A stretch of 32,772 nt of DNA, from assembly GCA_021324075.1 (NCBI GenBank), contig JAJPJW010000189.1, forward strand, positions 1 to 32,772, in the 5' to 3' direction. Of this stretch, positions 13,337 to 20,951 are shown piece by piece; the first letter of the stretch is position 1; each line of letters opens with the position of its first letter. Source of the stretch: Pseudomonadota bacterium. Its GTDB lineage: Bacteria; Oederibacteriota; Muellerivitia; Muellerivitales; Muellerivitaceae. The notes below the pieces were generated by a model. The model was not told the origin of the DNA. It saw nothing but the letters and a program-made list of their open reading frames with translations, and ran no database searches. The position numbers were made by a program, and so were the translations under genes.

Positions 13337-13643
13337 CCGTGACCTGCCCGCATTTCTCGCAGCGGTAAACCAGCACCCAGGCCTTTTGGGCCTCGTCGAA
13401 CCGCATCGAACTGGCCCTTACCCTTGAGGCGCACCAGGCGCAATGGGCCTTCTGCCAGCGGGGCCGGGTGGTGCCCCACAAAATCCCCAGGGCTGCGGCC
13501 AAAACCAAAACGCCCACCGGCCCTAATATCTTCGGGGTAAAGCCGTAGTGCAACCACAAAAGGCTGGAACCCATGAGGATGGCCAGGAACCAGAGGAGGA
13601 AAAACTTTTCCCAGGGCACGCGTTGGAGGAAGGAAAGGAGCAT
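13320..13643 (-). CDS. Small membrane protein with C-terminal zinc ribbon
   Basis: The protein has 107 residues. Two transmembrane helices (about 15-31 and 38-56) are followed by a cytoplasmic segment with C68-x2-C71 and C95-x2-C98, a zinc-ribbon arrangement. I recognise no named family. Its start lies 7 bases after the VOC stop, so the pair is likely cotranscribed. The last residues (EKVKK) and the stop codon are spelled by repeat sequence, as at the end of the beta-barrel gene, so the natural C-terminus may have been altered by the repeat. Confidence 0.7.
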   Translation of the reverse strand: MLLSFLQRVPWEKFFLLWFLAILMGSSLLWLHYGFTPKILGPVGVLVLAAALGILWGTTRPRWQKAHCAWCASRVRASSMRFDEAQKAWVLVYRCEKCGQVTEKVKK

Positions 13644-13650
13644 TAAGGTT

Positions 13651-14004
13651 TTATTTCCACTTGCAGAATTCCAGCCGGTTCCCGTCCGGGTCGTGGAAGT
13701 GCCCGATGTCGCCCCAGTCGTAGGAATTGAATTCCACCTCGACGTCCTTGGCCCTTAAGTGCCACACGGCCTGTTGGACGTCGGGGACATTGATACGGAG
13801 GGTCAGCCCGCTCTTCTCGGGATGGCGCCCTCCGGGGGTCTTGTCATTGGCCTTCTCGACCAGCAAATAACCGTGGCCGAATTGGAAATTAGTCAGGTCG
13901 GGCTTCCGGAGACGGACCTTGAGTCCCAGGGCTTTTTCATAGAACTCGACGCAGGCTTGGTAATTTCGGACGTTCAGCAGAATACCCGTCTCTTCCGCTT
14001 TCAT
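13651..14004 (-). CDS. VOC family (glyoxalase/bleomycin-resistance fold) protein
   Basis: The protein has 117 residues, one pair of beta-alpha-beta-beta-beta modules. The family pattern is clear: NVRNYQACVEFYEKALGLKV at the start, LTLRINVPDVQQAVWHL in the middle and GHFHDPDGNRLEFCKW at the end, with a Glu (in RLEF) and His residues as possible metal ligands. The superfamily includes lyases, dioxygenases and antibiotic-binding proteins, so the substrate cannot be named. AAGGGGGG three bases before the ATG supports the start. It is the first gene of a likely four-gene unit with the membrane proteins downstream. Confidence 0.85.
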   Translation of the reverse strand: MKAEETGILLNVRNYQACVEFYEKALGLKVRLRKPDLTNFQFGHGYLLVEKANDKTPGGRHPEKSGLTLRINVPDVQQAVWHLRAKDVEVEFNSYDWGDIGHFHDPDGNRLEFCKWK

Positions 14005-14092
14005 CGGCCCCCCTTGGAAATCGGGTCTATGTTACCCAAAAGGAAGTGTAAAAAGCGAGAAACGCCGAAAGGAGGAAGTATTGGTTTTTCAA

Positions 14093-14219
14093 TGTCATTC
14101 CGAGGAGCAGAGCCGATAGGCTCGAATTGCGACGTGGGAATCCCAGGTTGTAAAAGGACCAAAACCTGAGATTGCCACGGCCCAAATCACCCCGATTGGG
14201 GTTGGGCCTCGCAATGACA
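14093..14219. repeat. Compound inverted repeat with 57-base arms, each containing its own hairpin
   Basis: Bases 14093-14149 and 14163-14219 are inverted copies of equal length; by hand about 41 of 57 positions agree. Both arms begin TGTCATTNCGAGG and end CGTGGNAATCNCAGGTT. In the middle of each arm there is a local stem-loop of different sequence: GAGCC/GGCTC on the left and CCCC/GGGG on the right. The structure is therefore conserved where the bases are not. The element starts three bases after the dinB stop codon. TGTCATTGCGAGG repeats of this kind occur in many environmental bacterial genomes. Confidence 0.8.
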
Positions 14220-14222
14220 ACT

Positions 14223-15485
14223 TTATTTAATCTTTGGCTTTTCGAACGGCGACGGCCCTTCCCTTTCGGCATCATGTTTTTCGTTGGGGTCCAAGGAAGA
14301 GGCCTTTTCCAGCTTATGGAAGCCGTATTTGCGTTTGATGCTATCCACGCTCTTGAAAAGCGCTTCCTTCCTCTTGGAACTCATCTCCGGGAAGAGCCAT
14401 TGGTCCTGCTCCTCACCCTTTTCGAATTTGGAGAGGGACACCCCTAGGAGCCTGATCTTGCGTTTGCGCACGTGGGATTCCTTGAACAACTCATAGGCCG
14501 TCTTCATGACCACCGCGTCGTCGTCGGTCTCAGGGATGGTCTTGGCGCGGGTGATGGTTTGGAAGTCGTCGTAGCGCAGCTTCAAGGTGATGGTGCGCGC
14601 CTTCTTGCCCGTGCGCCGCAGGCGGTAACAGCCTTTTTCCGAAAGCCAGGCCAGGGTCTGGTGGATCTGCTCAAGGTTGTCCGTGTCCTTCTCGAAGGTG
14701 GTCTCGTGCCCCACGCTCTTCGCGTCGTGGAAGGGATGCACTTCCGTGTCCCCCAGGCCCCGGGCGGCCTGGTGGAGCCATTCCCCAGCCGAGGGGCCGA
14801 AAGCCTTTTGCAGCTTGGGCAGGGGGATGGACAGGATGTCGCCGATCCGGTGGATGCGCATTTCCTTTAGGCGGGGCTGGGTCTTTTCTCCCGCCCCGTG
14901 CAGTCGCTCGATGGGCAGATGGGCCAGGAATTTCTGCTCCTCCCCCTCCGGCACCACGACGACCCCGGTGTTTTCCCCTACCTTCTTCCCCAGTGTGGCC
15001 GGGTCAGGCTTGACGGTCTTGCCCGCGATCTTGGCCACGTATTTGTTGGAAGCGATGGCAACCGTGCAGGAAAGTTGGGTGCGGTCGAAGACCGAATCCC
15101 TCACCTTGCGCGCCATGGCCCAACAGTCGTTTCCGTAAAGGGCCTCACAGCCGGTGAAATCCAGGTAGAACTCGTCGATGGAGGCGTATTCCACCAAGGG
15201 CGCGACGCGTCGGAGCAGTACGTAAACCTTACGGGAATATTTGGAATAAAGCCGGTGGTGTCCCGGCACGAAGAGGGCCTTGGGGCAGAGCTTCTCGGCG
15301 GTCATGAGGGGCATACCGCTCTTAATGCCGTATTTGCGCGCCTCGTAGGAGGCCGAAGCCACAACCCCGCGCTCCCCTTTGCGCCCGCCCACGATGACCG
15401 GCTTGCCGTTGAGGGACGGGTCCAGCAGACGCTCGCAGGACACGAAGAAGGAGTTCATGTCGATATGGGCGATGAGACGGTTCAT
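14223..15485 (-). CDS. dinB: DNA polymerase IV (Y-family translesion polymerase)
   Basis: The protein has 420 residues from the ATG at 15485; a second ATG at 15506 is possible and neither has a good ribosome-binding site. Catalytic carboxylates are D9 (AHIDMNSFF), D104 and E105 (YASIDEF). The steric-gate aromatic is at F13-F14. The helix-hairpin-helix and little-finger regions follow (MRIHRIGDILSIPLPKLQ; KKARTITLKLRYDDFQ). A degenerate sliding-clamp motif (DQWLF) sits where QLSLF is usual, followed by KRKEALFKSVDSIKRKYGF. An extra charged tail of about 25 residues closes the protein. It bypasses lesions at stalled forks. A damage-response operator is not convincingly visible upstream. Confidence 0.95.
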   Translation of the reverse strand: MNRLIAHIDMNSFFVSCERLLDPSLNGKPVIVGGRKGERGVVASASYEARKYGIKSGMPLMTAEKLCPKALFVPGHHRLYSKYSRKVYVLLRRVAPLVEYASIDEFYLDFTGCEALYGNDCWAMARKVRDSVFDRTQLSCTVAIASNKYVAKIAGKTVKPDPATLGKKVGENTGVVVVPEGEEQKFLAHLPIERLHGAGEKTQPRLKEMRIHRIGDILSIPLPKLQKAFGPSAGEWLHQAARGLGDTEVHPFHDAKSVGHETTFEKDTDNLEQIHQTLAWLSEKGCYRLRRTGKKARTITLKLRYDDFQTITRAKTIPETDDDAVVMKTAYELFKESHVRKRKIRLLGVSLSKFEKGEEQDQWLFPEMSSKRKEALFKSVDSIKRKYGFHKLEKASSLDPNEKHDAEREGPSPFEKPKIK

Positions 15486-15552
15486 AAGAATACAAGCGTA
15501 TACCATTCTTGAAGGTGATTCAACTGCTGAAAAGGCCTGCTATGTCTTCTCC

Positions 15553-17208
15553 TTAGTAAACGAGAATAAACTTATCCCGCTTTACCACGTTTCCATTCCT
15601 TATCACCGCGTAAAAGTAAATCCCCGGAGTTACGAAAGTTCCCTGCATATTGGTCCCATCCCAATTGAACTGCCCACTGGAAGCGTTGGTTTGAAATACC
15701 TTCTCCCCCGCCAGCGTATAAAGGGAAACCTGGTCGCCCGGCTGGAGGCAGTCCATCTTCAGGGTCCCGCCTACCGCGAGCTTAGGATTGAAAGGTACGG
15801 GCCAAATCTTGACCTCGCAGACTGGCGTGGGAGTCAAAGTGGGGATCGGGGTCGGGGTGATGGTGGGGCTGGGCGTGGGCGTCAGGGTGGGGAGGCTGGT
15901 GAAAACCAGGCCCCCCGGATAACCGTAGGCGTCGCGGACGTCGAAACCGTAGGACTCCACGCCGAAAGGCGCGGGCCCGGAAAGCTTGTGGTAGCCGGGG
16001 CCGATGGTCACCTGGGCCGCCGAATAGCCGCTGGCCCCCACCGCCGCAAAGCTGCCCGCGGGGACCGCGGACCCGTCCAATAGGATGGAACCCGCTTCCG
16101 TGCTGGGTGCGGACAAGTTCACGTAATTCATGGAAAAACCCGTGGCGGGCGCCGCCAATTGGTAGGCCGTGCCGTAATCCGTGATGGGCGACACCGTGAT
16201 CTGGCAGGGGTCCCCCATGGTCACGTTGTCGTAGCTGTGGCTGTTGGAATATTGCATGACCAGGATGGGCGCCGTAGAGGTGACATAGGAGGCCGTGGAA
16301 AGTATCTGTTCGAAAAACTGGCCCTGGTTCAGGGTGGTAACGGCCGTGCCGTTGACACTGACCACCGTACCGTTGGCCGAGGCCAGGTAGCGGAAACTGT
16401 CCGAGCTCCGGCTTGCCAGGGGCACGGTAACAAAGGAAGTACCCCAGGTGGCCAGGGGGATTTCCTGCTCCAAGACCAGGTTGCAGGTGACGAAACTGAT
16501 TGGTACGTCGGCACAGGCATTGGCGGAAAACAAGGCGATGGGAACGTTGGAGGCCACCTGGGTTCCGGTGAGGTCGCTGCCCAAGAGATCGTCCTGCAAT
16601 TGGTAGGCCTGGCCCCGGTTCAAGTTGACCGTATAGGGGACCCCCGCGGGGTGGGAACCCACGGTGACGGGGGGGGTAATGGTGACGCTGGTGGAATCCT
16701 GCGACGCGGCCAATGCGAACTCCGAGGTGCTGATCGTCGTCGTGGCGCTCTGGTTGACGTCCGCCGTGTAGCTGGCCACCCAGTATTGGGTGCCGATGGC
16801 CCCCACGGGCAGGGCCAGATAGCCGTCGGTGGCGAATTGTTCGTATTCGAGCCCGAAAACGGTGATGTCGTTGTCCGCCGTGACGTGGATGGCCAGGGAC
16901 TGCAGTCCATCCGCCGTCGAAAGCATGGCCGTCTCGGGCAGGACCACCGTCACGGCCGAGTTGGCCGCCACTGAGAAGGTCTGGCCGTAGGAAAGCCCGG
17001 TGATGGAAACCTGCCCCGAGGCCCCCGTCTGGGAAAGGACGAAAAGATCCAGGGCTTGGGCGTAGGAAGGCACCAGGTACTGGGTGGGGAAGGCCAGCCA
17101 AAATTCCGTGCCTTGGGACGAAACAGGCGCCGCCCAAAGGGGCGGGGCCAAAAGGAAACCAAGCCCCAAGACCCAGCGGTGGATTGGAAGTGCAGCCTTC
17201 ATCTTCAT
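15553..17208 (-). CDS. Large secreted protein: IgGFc-binding-like region, Thr-Pro linker, FlgD-like tail
   Basis: The protein has 551 residues from the ATG at 17208, which has GGAGG ten bases upstream. A signal peptide (ending LWAA) is followed by GTEFWLAFPTQY, a hallmark of the IgGFc-binding protein N-terminal domain, continuing with repeated beta-rich segments to about residue 440. A 22-residue linker of alternating Thr-Pro (441-462) leads to an 89-residue C-terminal module: WPVPFNP, SLYTLAGEKVF, WDGTN, GIYFYAVI. This resembles FlgD Ig-like and secretion-tail domains, which anchor or target proteins to the cell surface. It is probably a surface adhesin or structural protein. The ligand is unknown, and the vertebrate-derived domain name does not imply antibody binding. 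Confidence 0.8.
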   Translation of the reverse strand: MKMKAALPIHRWVLGLGFLLAPPLWAAPVSSQGTEFWLAFPTQYLVPSYAQALDLFVLSQTGASGQVSITGLSYGQTFSVAANSAVTVVLPETAMLSTADGLQSLAIHVTADNDITVFGLEYEQFATDGYLALPVGAIGTQYWVASYTADVNQSATTTISTSEFALAASQDSTSVTITPPVTVGSHPAGVPYTVNLNRGQAYQLQDDLLGSDLTGTQVASNVPIALFSANACADVPISFVTCNLVLEQEIPLATWGTSFVTVPLASRSSDSFRYLASANGTVVSVNGTAVTTLNQGQFFEQILSTASYVTSTAPILVMQYSNSHSYDNVTMGDPCQITVSPITDYGTAYQLAAPATGFSMNYVNLSAPSTEAGSILLDGSAVPAGSFAAVGASGYSAAQVTIGPGYHKLSGPAPFGVESYGFDVRDAYGYPGGLVFTSLPTLTPTPSPTITPTPIPTLTPTPVCEVKIWPVPFNPKLAVGGTLKMDCLQPGDQVSLYTLAGEKVFQTNASSGQFNWDGTNMQGTFVTPGIYFYAVIRNGNVVKRDKFILVY

Positions 17209-17242
17209 CTCGTCCGGCCCTCCGCCCATGGGCGGAAATTAA

Positions 17243-17272
17243 AAAGGACCACCCCATCTTGGGTGGTCCTTT
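17243..17272 (-). terminator. Rho-independent terminator after the glycosyltransferase gene
   Basis: AAAGGACCACCC (17243-17254) pairs perfectly with GGGTGGTCCTTT (17261-17272) over 12 bases with a 6-base loop. On the minus strand a TTTTTAATTT tract follows. It separates the glycosyltransferase from the secreted protein, whose ATG lies 35 bases further on. Confidence 0.88.
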
Positions 17273-17313
17273 GTTGAAACTTTACCCGCAACCGGCCGGT
17301 TTTTCCAGCCGCC

Positions 17314-18321
17314 TTATTTGACGCCGGACAGGCCCTTTTCGGCGATGAGCTTTTCGGCGATGCCGGCGTTGAACTTCCGGGCATTATCGATGCACATCTT
17401 GGCCAGGCCCATTTCGTTCTCGCGGAACATGGTGACCGCTTCCTTGACGTAGAATTTGGCCCGGATGTCGTTGGCCTTCTTCTCATCCAGCGCGCCGCGC
17501 TTGGTGGCCAGCTCAATGGCCTTTTCCACGCCCGCCGCGTCCACCCGGCACTTGGTCTCGTAGAACTTGGACTTGCCGCCTTCGCGGCTGCGGGAGGCCG
17601 ACCCCTGGGTGTTCTGGGGGATGCGGTAGTTGGTGGGCGTCAGTGGCGTAAAGGCGAATTCCGCGCCGCTGGCCGAGTAGCAAAGCCAGGCGTAATAATC
17701 CTCGCTGGCCTTCTCGCCCGGGAAGGGGATTTCCTTGGCGATGCCGGTCAAAACCGAGGTGGTGGAGGTCAGGTTGGTGTAGCCGGCCTCGGTGCAGATG
17801 TTAATCCAGGCGTCCTTGCCCTGGGGAGGGTTGCTGTGCGATTCCAGGATCTCGATGATCGACTGGGAACACTTGGCATAGGGCGTGGGCTGCCCGTGTT
17901 CGTTGATCACGTTGAAGGTGCTGTAAACCACTCCGGCGTTGGGATTACCCTTGAAGATGCTGCGCACCACTTCCACCCGCCAAGGGTGGGTCAGGTCGTC
18001 CGCGTCAATGAAGACGATGAAGGGGTATTTCTGATCATAGGCATATTTGATGCATTCGTTGCGGGCATGGCCCGGGCCGTCCGAATGGGTCATATAGATG
18101 ACCTTGAGTTTTCCCGCGTAGTCCTTTTCCAGCTTCTTCAGGTAGTCCTTGGCCTCAGCGGAGGGGGAATTGCCGTCCCCGATAAGGATCACCCAATTGG
18201 AGTCGGTCTGCTGTTTGATGCGCTCCAGGGTTTCATCCAGCCATTTGCGTTCCATTTCGGAACCTTGGCTCCAGTGGGGGATAACGAACGCGGCGGGACC
18301 GTCGAGATTGAACTTTTCCAT
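17314..18321 (-). CDS. Glycosyltransferase family 2 (GT-A fold)
   Basis: The protein has 335 residues. The GT-A core begins with AFVIPHWSQG and has the metal/nucleotide-sugar binding acidic motif DADD at 106-109 (FIDADDLTHPWR), preceded by GPGHARNECIKYA. A catalytic-region ED appears in KASEDYYAWL, and the ending helices carry RENEMGLAKMCIDNARKF. There are no transmembrane segments, so the enzyme is cytoplasmic and transfers a sugar from an NDP donor; acceptor and linkage are unknown. AGGTGG shortly before the ATG supports the start. It stands alone with its own terminator. Glycosylation of a surface protein such as its downstream neighbour is possible but unproven. Confidence 0.85.
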   Translation of the reverse strand: MEKFNLDGPAAFVIPHWSQGSEMERKWLDETLERIKQQTDSNWVILIGDGNSPSAEAKDYLKKLEKDYAGKLKVIYMTHSDGPGHARNECIKYAYDQKYPFIVFIDADDLTHPWRVEVVRSIFKGNPNAGVVYSTFNVINEHGQPTPYAKCSQSIIEILESHSNPPQGKDAWINICTEAGYTNLTSTTSVLTGIAKEIPFPGEKASEDYYAWLCYSASGAEFAFTPLTPTNYRIPQNTQGSASRSREGGKSKFYETKCRVDAAGVEKAIELATKRGALDEKKANDIRAKFYVKEAVTMFRENEMGLAKMCIDNARKFNAGIAEKLIAEKGLSGVK

Positions 18322-18396
18322 TTGCCACCTTTTCCTTGGGGTGATTGATGAAGGATGGATTTTAGCGGCTGGAATGGCCCGAGGCTACACCAAAAA

Positions 18397-18494
18397 GCAG
18401 CTCACGGTTGACAGCTCACTGTCCGCAGTTAGGCCGACAAGACTCAGATTTTAAGCTTTTACTGCGAACTGTGGACTGCCAGCTGTGAGCTGCC
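18397..18494. repeat. 7-base-phased inverted repeat element (element 5)
   Basis: The left arm has steps at 18399, 18406, 18413, 18420 and 18427. The right arm has ACT/GCT steps at 18461, 18468, 18475, 18482 and 18489. Both are spaced exactly 7 bases, and the arms are inverted copies in outline. The element begins three bases after the stop codon of the PilZ-like gene and shares ACTGCGAACTGT with element 1. Confidence 0.75.
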
Positions 18495-18496
18495 TT

Positions 18497-19000
18497 TTAG
18501 CCGCGTTTGAAGGTCAGGCGCATTGAATTGGGGGGAGGCGGCTCGCTTTTAACCTGGTGGGCGTTCTTAAAAGCGGTTTCTTCCCGCAGTCTTTGTTCCT
18601 CGAGGGATTTGATGTTCTCGAAATCGTGCTTGTTCACCGCCGCAAACTGCAGGTCGCCCCGGAAAAGGGGCCTCTTCAGTTCGTGGAAGGTCTCGGTTTT
18701 TTTGACCTTGGCTAAAAGCCGCAATTTGGCCTTGTGGCGGGATACGAATAGTTCTAATTCGATGATTTCGTTCTTGGAAAAGACGCTTCCGGCCGTCAGT
18801 TGCATTTCGCCGTAATTTGTACCCTTATCCAGGACATAGTAAAGGCTCTCGTCACGGTAGCCGCCGCTGGAGGTGGGTGGGGGTTGCCCCTTCTTTTTGC
18901 GCGCGGTTTTTCTGATCTTCACCCGGTGGTATTTCACCTCCACCATGGAGACCAAACGCCCTTTGTTGTGTTTTTCAAGCCAGCCGGTTTTTTCGCTCAC
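18497..19000 (-). CDS. PilZ-like domain protein with degenerate motifs
   Basis: The protein has 167 residues starting with GTG, with AGGA six bases upstream. The middle (about 60-115: GEMQLTAGSVFSKNEIIELELFVSRHKAKLRLLAKV) has the strand pattern of PilZ domains. However, the D/N-x-S-x-x-G motif is altered to QLTAGS, and a clear R-x-x-x-R is missing, although a basic KTARKKK precedes. It may therefore not bind cyclic di-GMP, or be only a structural relative. The C-terminal 50 residues are charged, with SLEEQRLREE and a Pro-rich stretch. The gene is flanked by a repeat at its 3' end and has no close neighbours upstream. Confidence 0.55.
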   Translation of the reverse strand: MSEKTGWLEKHNKGRLVSMVEVKYHRVKIRKTARKKKGQPPPTSSGGYRDESLYYVLDKGTNYGEMQLTAGSVFSKNEIIELELFVSRHKAKLRLLAKVKKTETFHELKRPLFRGDLQFAAVNKHDFENIKSLEEQRLREETAFKNAHQVKSEPPPPNSMRLTFKRG

Positions 19001-19141
19001 GGGTTTTCCTGTCAGGGACTTTCACCGCTACCCTCAAAAGATACCACCGAATTAACCTAACGTTAACTTTTGAAAGCGCCGAAGGGGGGCGGGAGGGTTT
19101 AACGGTTTAATGCCTTGGGTAACACTTTTCTCAAAACGGGT

Positions 19142-19768
19142 TCACGAAAATATTTTTGAGAGGCTCGGCAGGATGTTCTCCTGTGTCAACTCACGCACCT
19201 TCGTCCCCTTCCCTTCCCACTCCTTAAGGCGCTGCTGGTGCTCCTCGAGGATCGGCCGGACGGCGCTTTCGGCGTAAACCGCCTTTAAATGGAGGGACAT
19301 CTGCTCCTCGGACGGCCGGTTGGCGCCCGTTAAAAGCTTGGCCGCTCCGTCCTGCGCGCAGGCGGTGACGAGGAAGGAATTGCCGGTGAAGGAATAAAGC
19401 TCCAGGTTGCTGATGACCACCTTGCCCCCCTCCTTCCCTTCCACCCAATTCACCAGCAGCAGGGCGGATTTGTGGTCGGGCGAAAGATAGGTACGGGCCC
19501 AGAAAAAGAGGGTGGAAGCGTAGGAGTAATCGCCGATGAGCCGATAGCCTTCCTGCTCCAGCTTCTGGCAAAGCTCCCTCTGCCATTTGGGGGTCAGGCG
19601 CTCGGTCATTTCTTCCGGGGCTTTGACCAGTTGGACGGAAATTTTGGGAAGGCCGCTGAAAGGATTTTCCAAACCGGCGGGTTTTCCCGAAAAGGGCTTT
19701 TCAGTGGCGAGGATATAACCCACGATCGCCGCGAAAAGGACAAGGATGATGATCCCGCCGGTTCCCAA
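19142..19768 (-). CDS. Membrane-anchored protein of unknown function at the end of the LemA/TPM operon
   Basis: The protein has 208 residues, starting at a TTG with GAGGAG five bases upstream. An N-terminal transmembrane helix (4-21) is followed by a soluble alpha/beta domain of about 180 residues, with a WARTYLSPDHKSALLLVNW segment and a charged helical C-terminus (LEEHQQRLKEWEGKGTKV). I recognise no family. It begins 26 bases after LemA and is the last gene of the run, so it is probably part of the same membrane-associated system. It carries two Cys residues with no metal motif. Confidence 0.65.
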   Translation of the reverse strand: MGTGGIIILVLFAAIVGYILATEKPFSGKPAGLENPFSGLPKISVQLVKAPEEMTERLTPKWQRELCQKLEQEGYRLIGDYSYASTLFFWARTYLSPDHKSALLLVNWVEGKEGGKVVISNLELYSFTGNSFLVTACAQDGAAKLLTGANRPSEEQMSLHLKAVYAESAVRPILEEHQQRLKEWEGKGTKVRELTQENILPSLSKIFS

Positions 19769-19794
19769 GGAAGCTCCTCAAATCCAGCGCGGTC

Positions 19795-20358
19795 TTAAAA
19801 CTGCACTTTCGGCGCATCCTGGGCTTCGTCCTTGGCCTTGAAATAGGAATCCCTCACCTTGAACCCGCCGATGGAGGCCATCAGGTTGGAGGGAAAGCTT
19901 TGGACCTTCACGTTGTAGTCCTGCACCGCCTGGTTGTAGCGCATGCGGGCCACCGCGATGCGGTTTTCCGTTCCCGCCAGTTCGTCCTGCAGCCTCAGGA
20001 AATTCTCATTGGCCTTGAGGTCCGGGTATTTCTCCACCACCACCATCAGCCGGCCGATGGCATCCTCCAGGTTGTTGGCGGCCTTGACCTGCGCATCCGT
20101 ATTATGGGCCTCGCCCCATTGGCTGCGCAGCCGGGTGACTTCCTCCAGCACGCTGCTCTCATGTTTGGCATAGCCCTTCACGGTGTTGACCAGGTTGGGG
20201 ATCAGGTCGTACCGGCGTTGGAGGTCCGTTTGCACGTTGGCCCAGGCGTTATCCACTCCCTGGTTGGAGGACACCAAACCGTTGTAAGAACCCACCAGCG
20301 CCAATCCGAAAAGAACGACAAATCCCAGGATCGCCCACAACCAGACTTTCGAAGACAT
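19795..20358 (-). CDS. lemA: LemA family protein
   Basis: The protein has 187 residues, standard for the family. A transmembrane helix (5-23) is followed by the LemA signature YNGLVSSNQGVDNAWANVQ and QRRYDLIPNLVNTVKGYAKHE, then a coiled-coil helical bundle with NRIAVARMRYNQAVQDYNVKV. A strong GGAGGT precedes the ATG. LemA proteins are inner-membrane proteins with a helical domain outside the cytoplasm; their biochemical role is not settled. They commonly neighbour TPM-domain proteins, as here, which suggests a shared complex. The operon context adds PEBP and nucleotidyltransferase partners. Confidence 0.95.
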   Translation of the reverse strand: MSSKVWLWAILGFVVLFGLALVGSYNGLVSSNQGVDNAWANVQTDLQRRYDLIPNLVNTVKGYAKHESSVLEEVTRLRSQWGEAHNTDAQVKAANNLEDAIGRLMVVVEKYPDLKANENFLRLQDELAGTENRIAVARMRYNQAVQDYNVKVQSFPSNLMASIGGFKVRDSYFKAKDEAQDAPKVQF

Positions 20359-20380
20359 ATTGACCTCCGGTCCTGATTTA

Positions 20381-20941
20381 TTATTTTCCGTACAAGCCCA
20401 TGATCTGCGTCTGGGCCAGGATATGCCCCTTCATGGCCTTTTCCACCCGGCTCTTCAAGGCCCCGCCGGCCAGGGGGAGGAACCGGTCGAGGGCGTAAAG
20501 CTTGAAGTAATATCGGTGGTTTCCGCTGGGCGGGCAAGGCCCGTCATAGCCGATTTTTTGGAAGTCATTGGCCCCCTGCAGGATGCCCTTTTCCGTTCTC
20601 TCATCCCGGGGAAAACCCTCCACCAGCTCGAAGGCATTGGTGTCGGGGTCGGCGATGAGGGGGATGTTAAAGACCACCCAATGGGTGAAGTTGAGGGTGG
20701 AGGCGTCCGGGTCCTCCACGACCAGGGCGAAGCACTTGGTTTTGGGGGGCGCGCCGCTCCAGCTCAACTCCGGGGAAAGGTTCTGGCCGTCGCAGGTGCA
20801 TTGCACGGGGATGCTTTTTCCGTCGGCGAAGGATTTACTCTGCAGCTTTAAGGCGGTTTTTTTCTGGGCCCCCGCTACCGGCCCCGCCACCCAAGCCAGC
20901 ACGGCCGGTAAAAGAAAGATCCACCAGCGGTTTGGTGCCAT
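20381..20941 (-). CDS. Exported YbhB/YbcL-type phosphatidylethanolamine-binding (PEBP, Raf-kinase-inhibitor-like) protein
   Basis: The protein has 186 residues from the ATG at 20941, which has AGGAGG six bases upstream, overlapping the stop codon of the nucleotidyltransferase; longer in-frame starts lack this. A signal peptide (about 25 residues, ending AGA) sends it to the periplasm. PEBP motifs are DPDAS...HWVVFNIP and YDGPCPPSGNHRYYFKLYALD, which form the anion/phospho-ligand pocket. It carries Cys residues (QCTC; PC) not seen in its cytoplasmic partner at 24313. The bacterial family has no agreed function. Its place between nucleotidyltransferase and LemA suggests it acts with the membrane components. 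Confidence 0.92.
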   Translation of the reverse strand: MAPNRWWIFLLPAVLAWVAGPVAGAQKKTALKLQSKSFADGKSIPVQCTCDGQNLSPELSWSGAPPKTKCFALVVEDPDASTLNFTHWVVFNIPLIADPDTNAFELVEGFPRDERTEKGILQGANDFQKIGYDGPCPPSGNHRYYFKLYALDRFLPLAGGALKSRVEKAMKGHILAQTQIMGLYGK

Positions 20942-20951
20942 GGCCCGCCTC

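Noticed and set aside
15486-15510. LexA/SOS box before dinB
   Set aside because: GAATAC-N4-GTATAC is only a partial inverted repeat and matches no well-defined LexA consensus. The regulator's binding site in this lineage is unknown.
19001-19060. Cyclic di-GMP or other riboswitch before the PilZ-like gene
   Set aside because: A short stretch with GGTGAAAGTCC looked structured, but the conserved GEMM core and the pairing elements of known riboswitch classes are not found.
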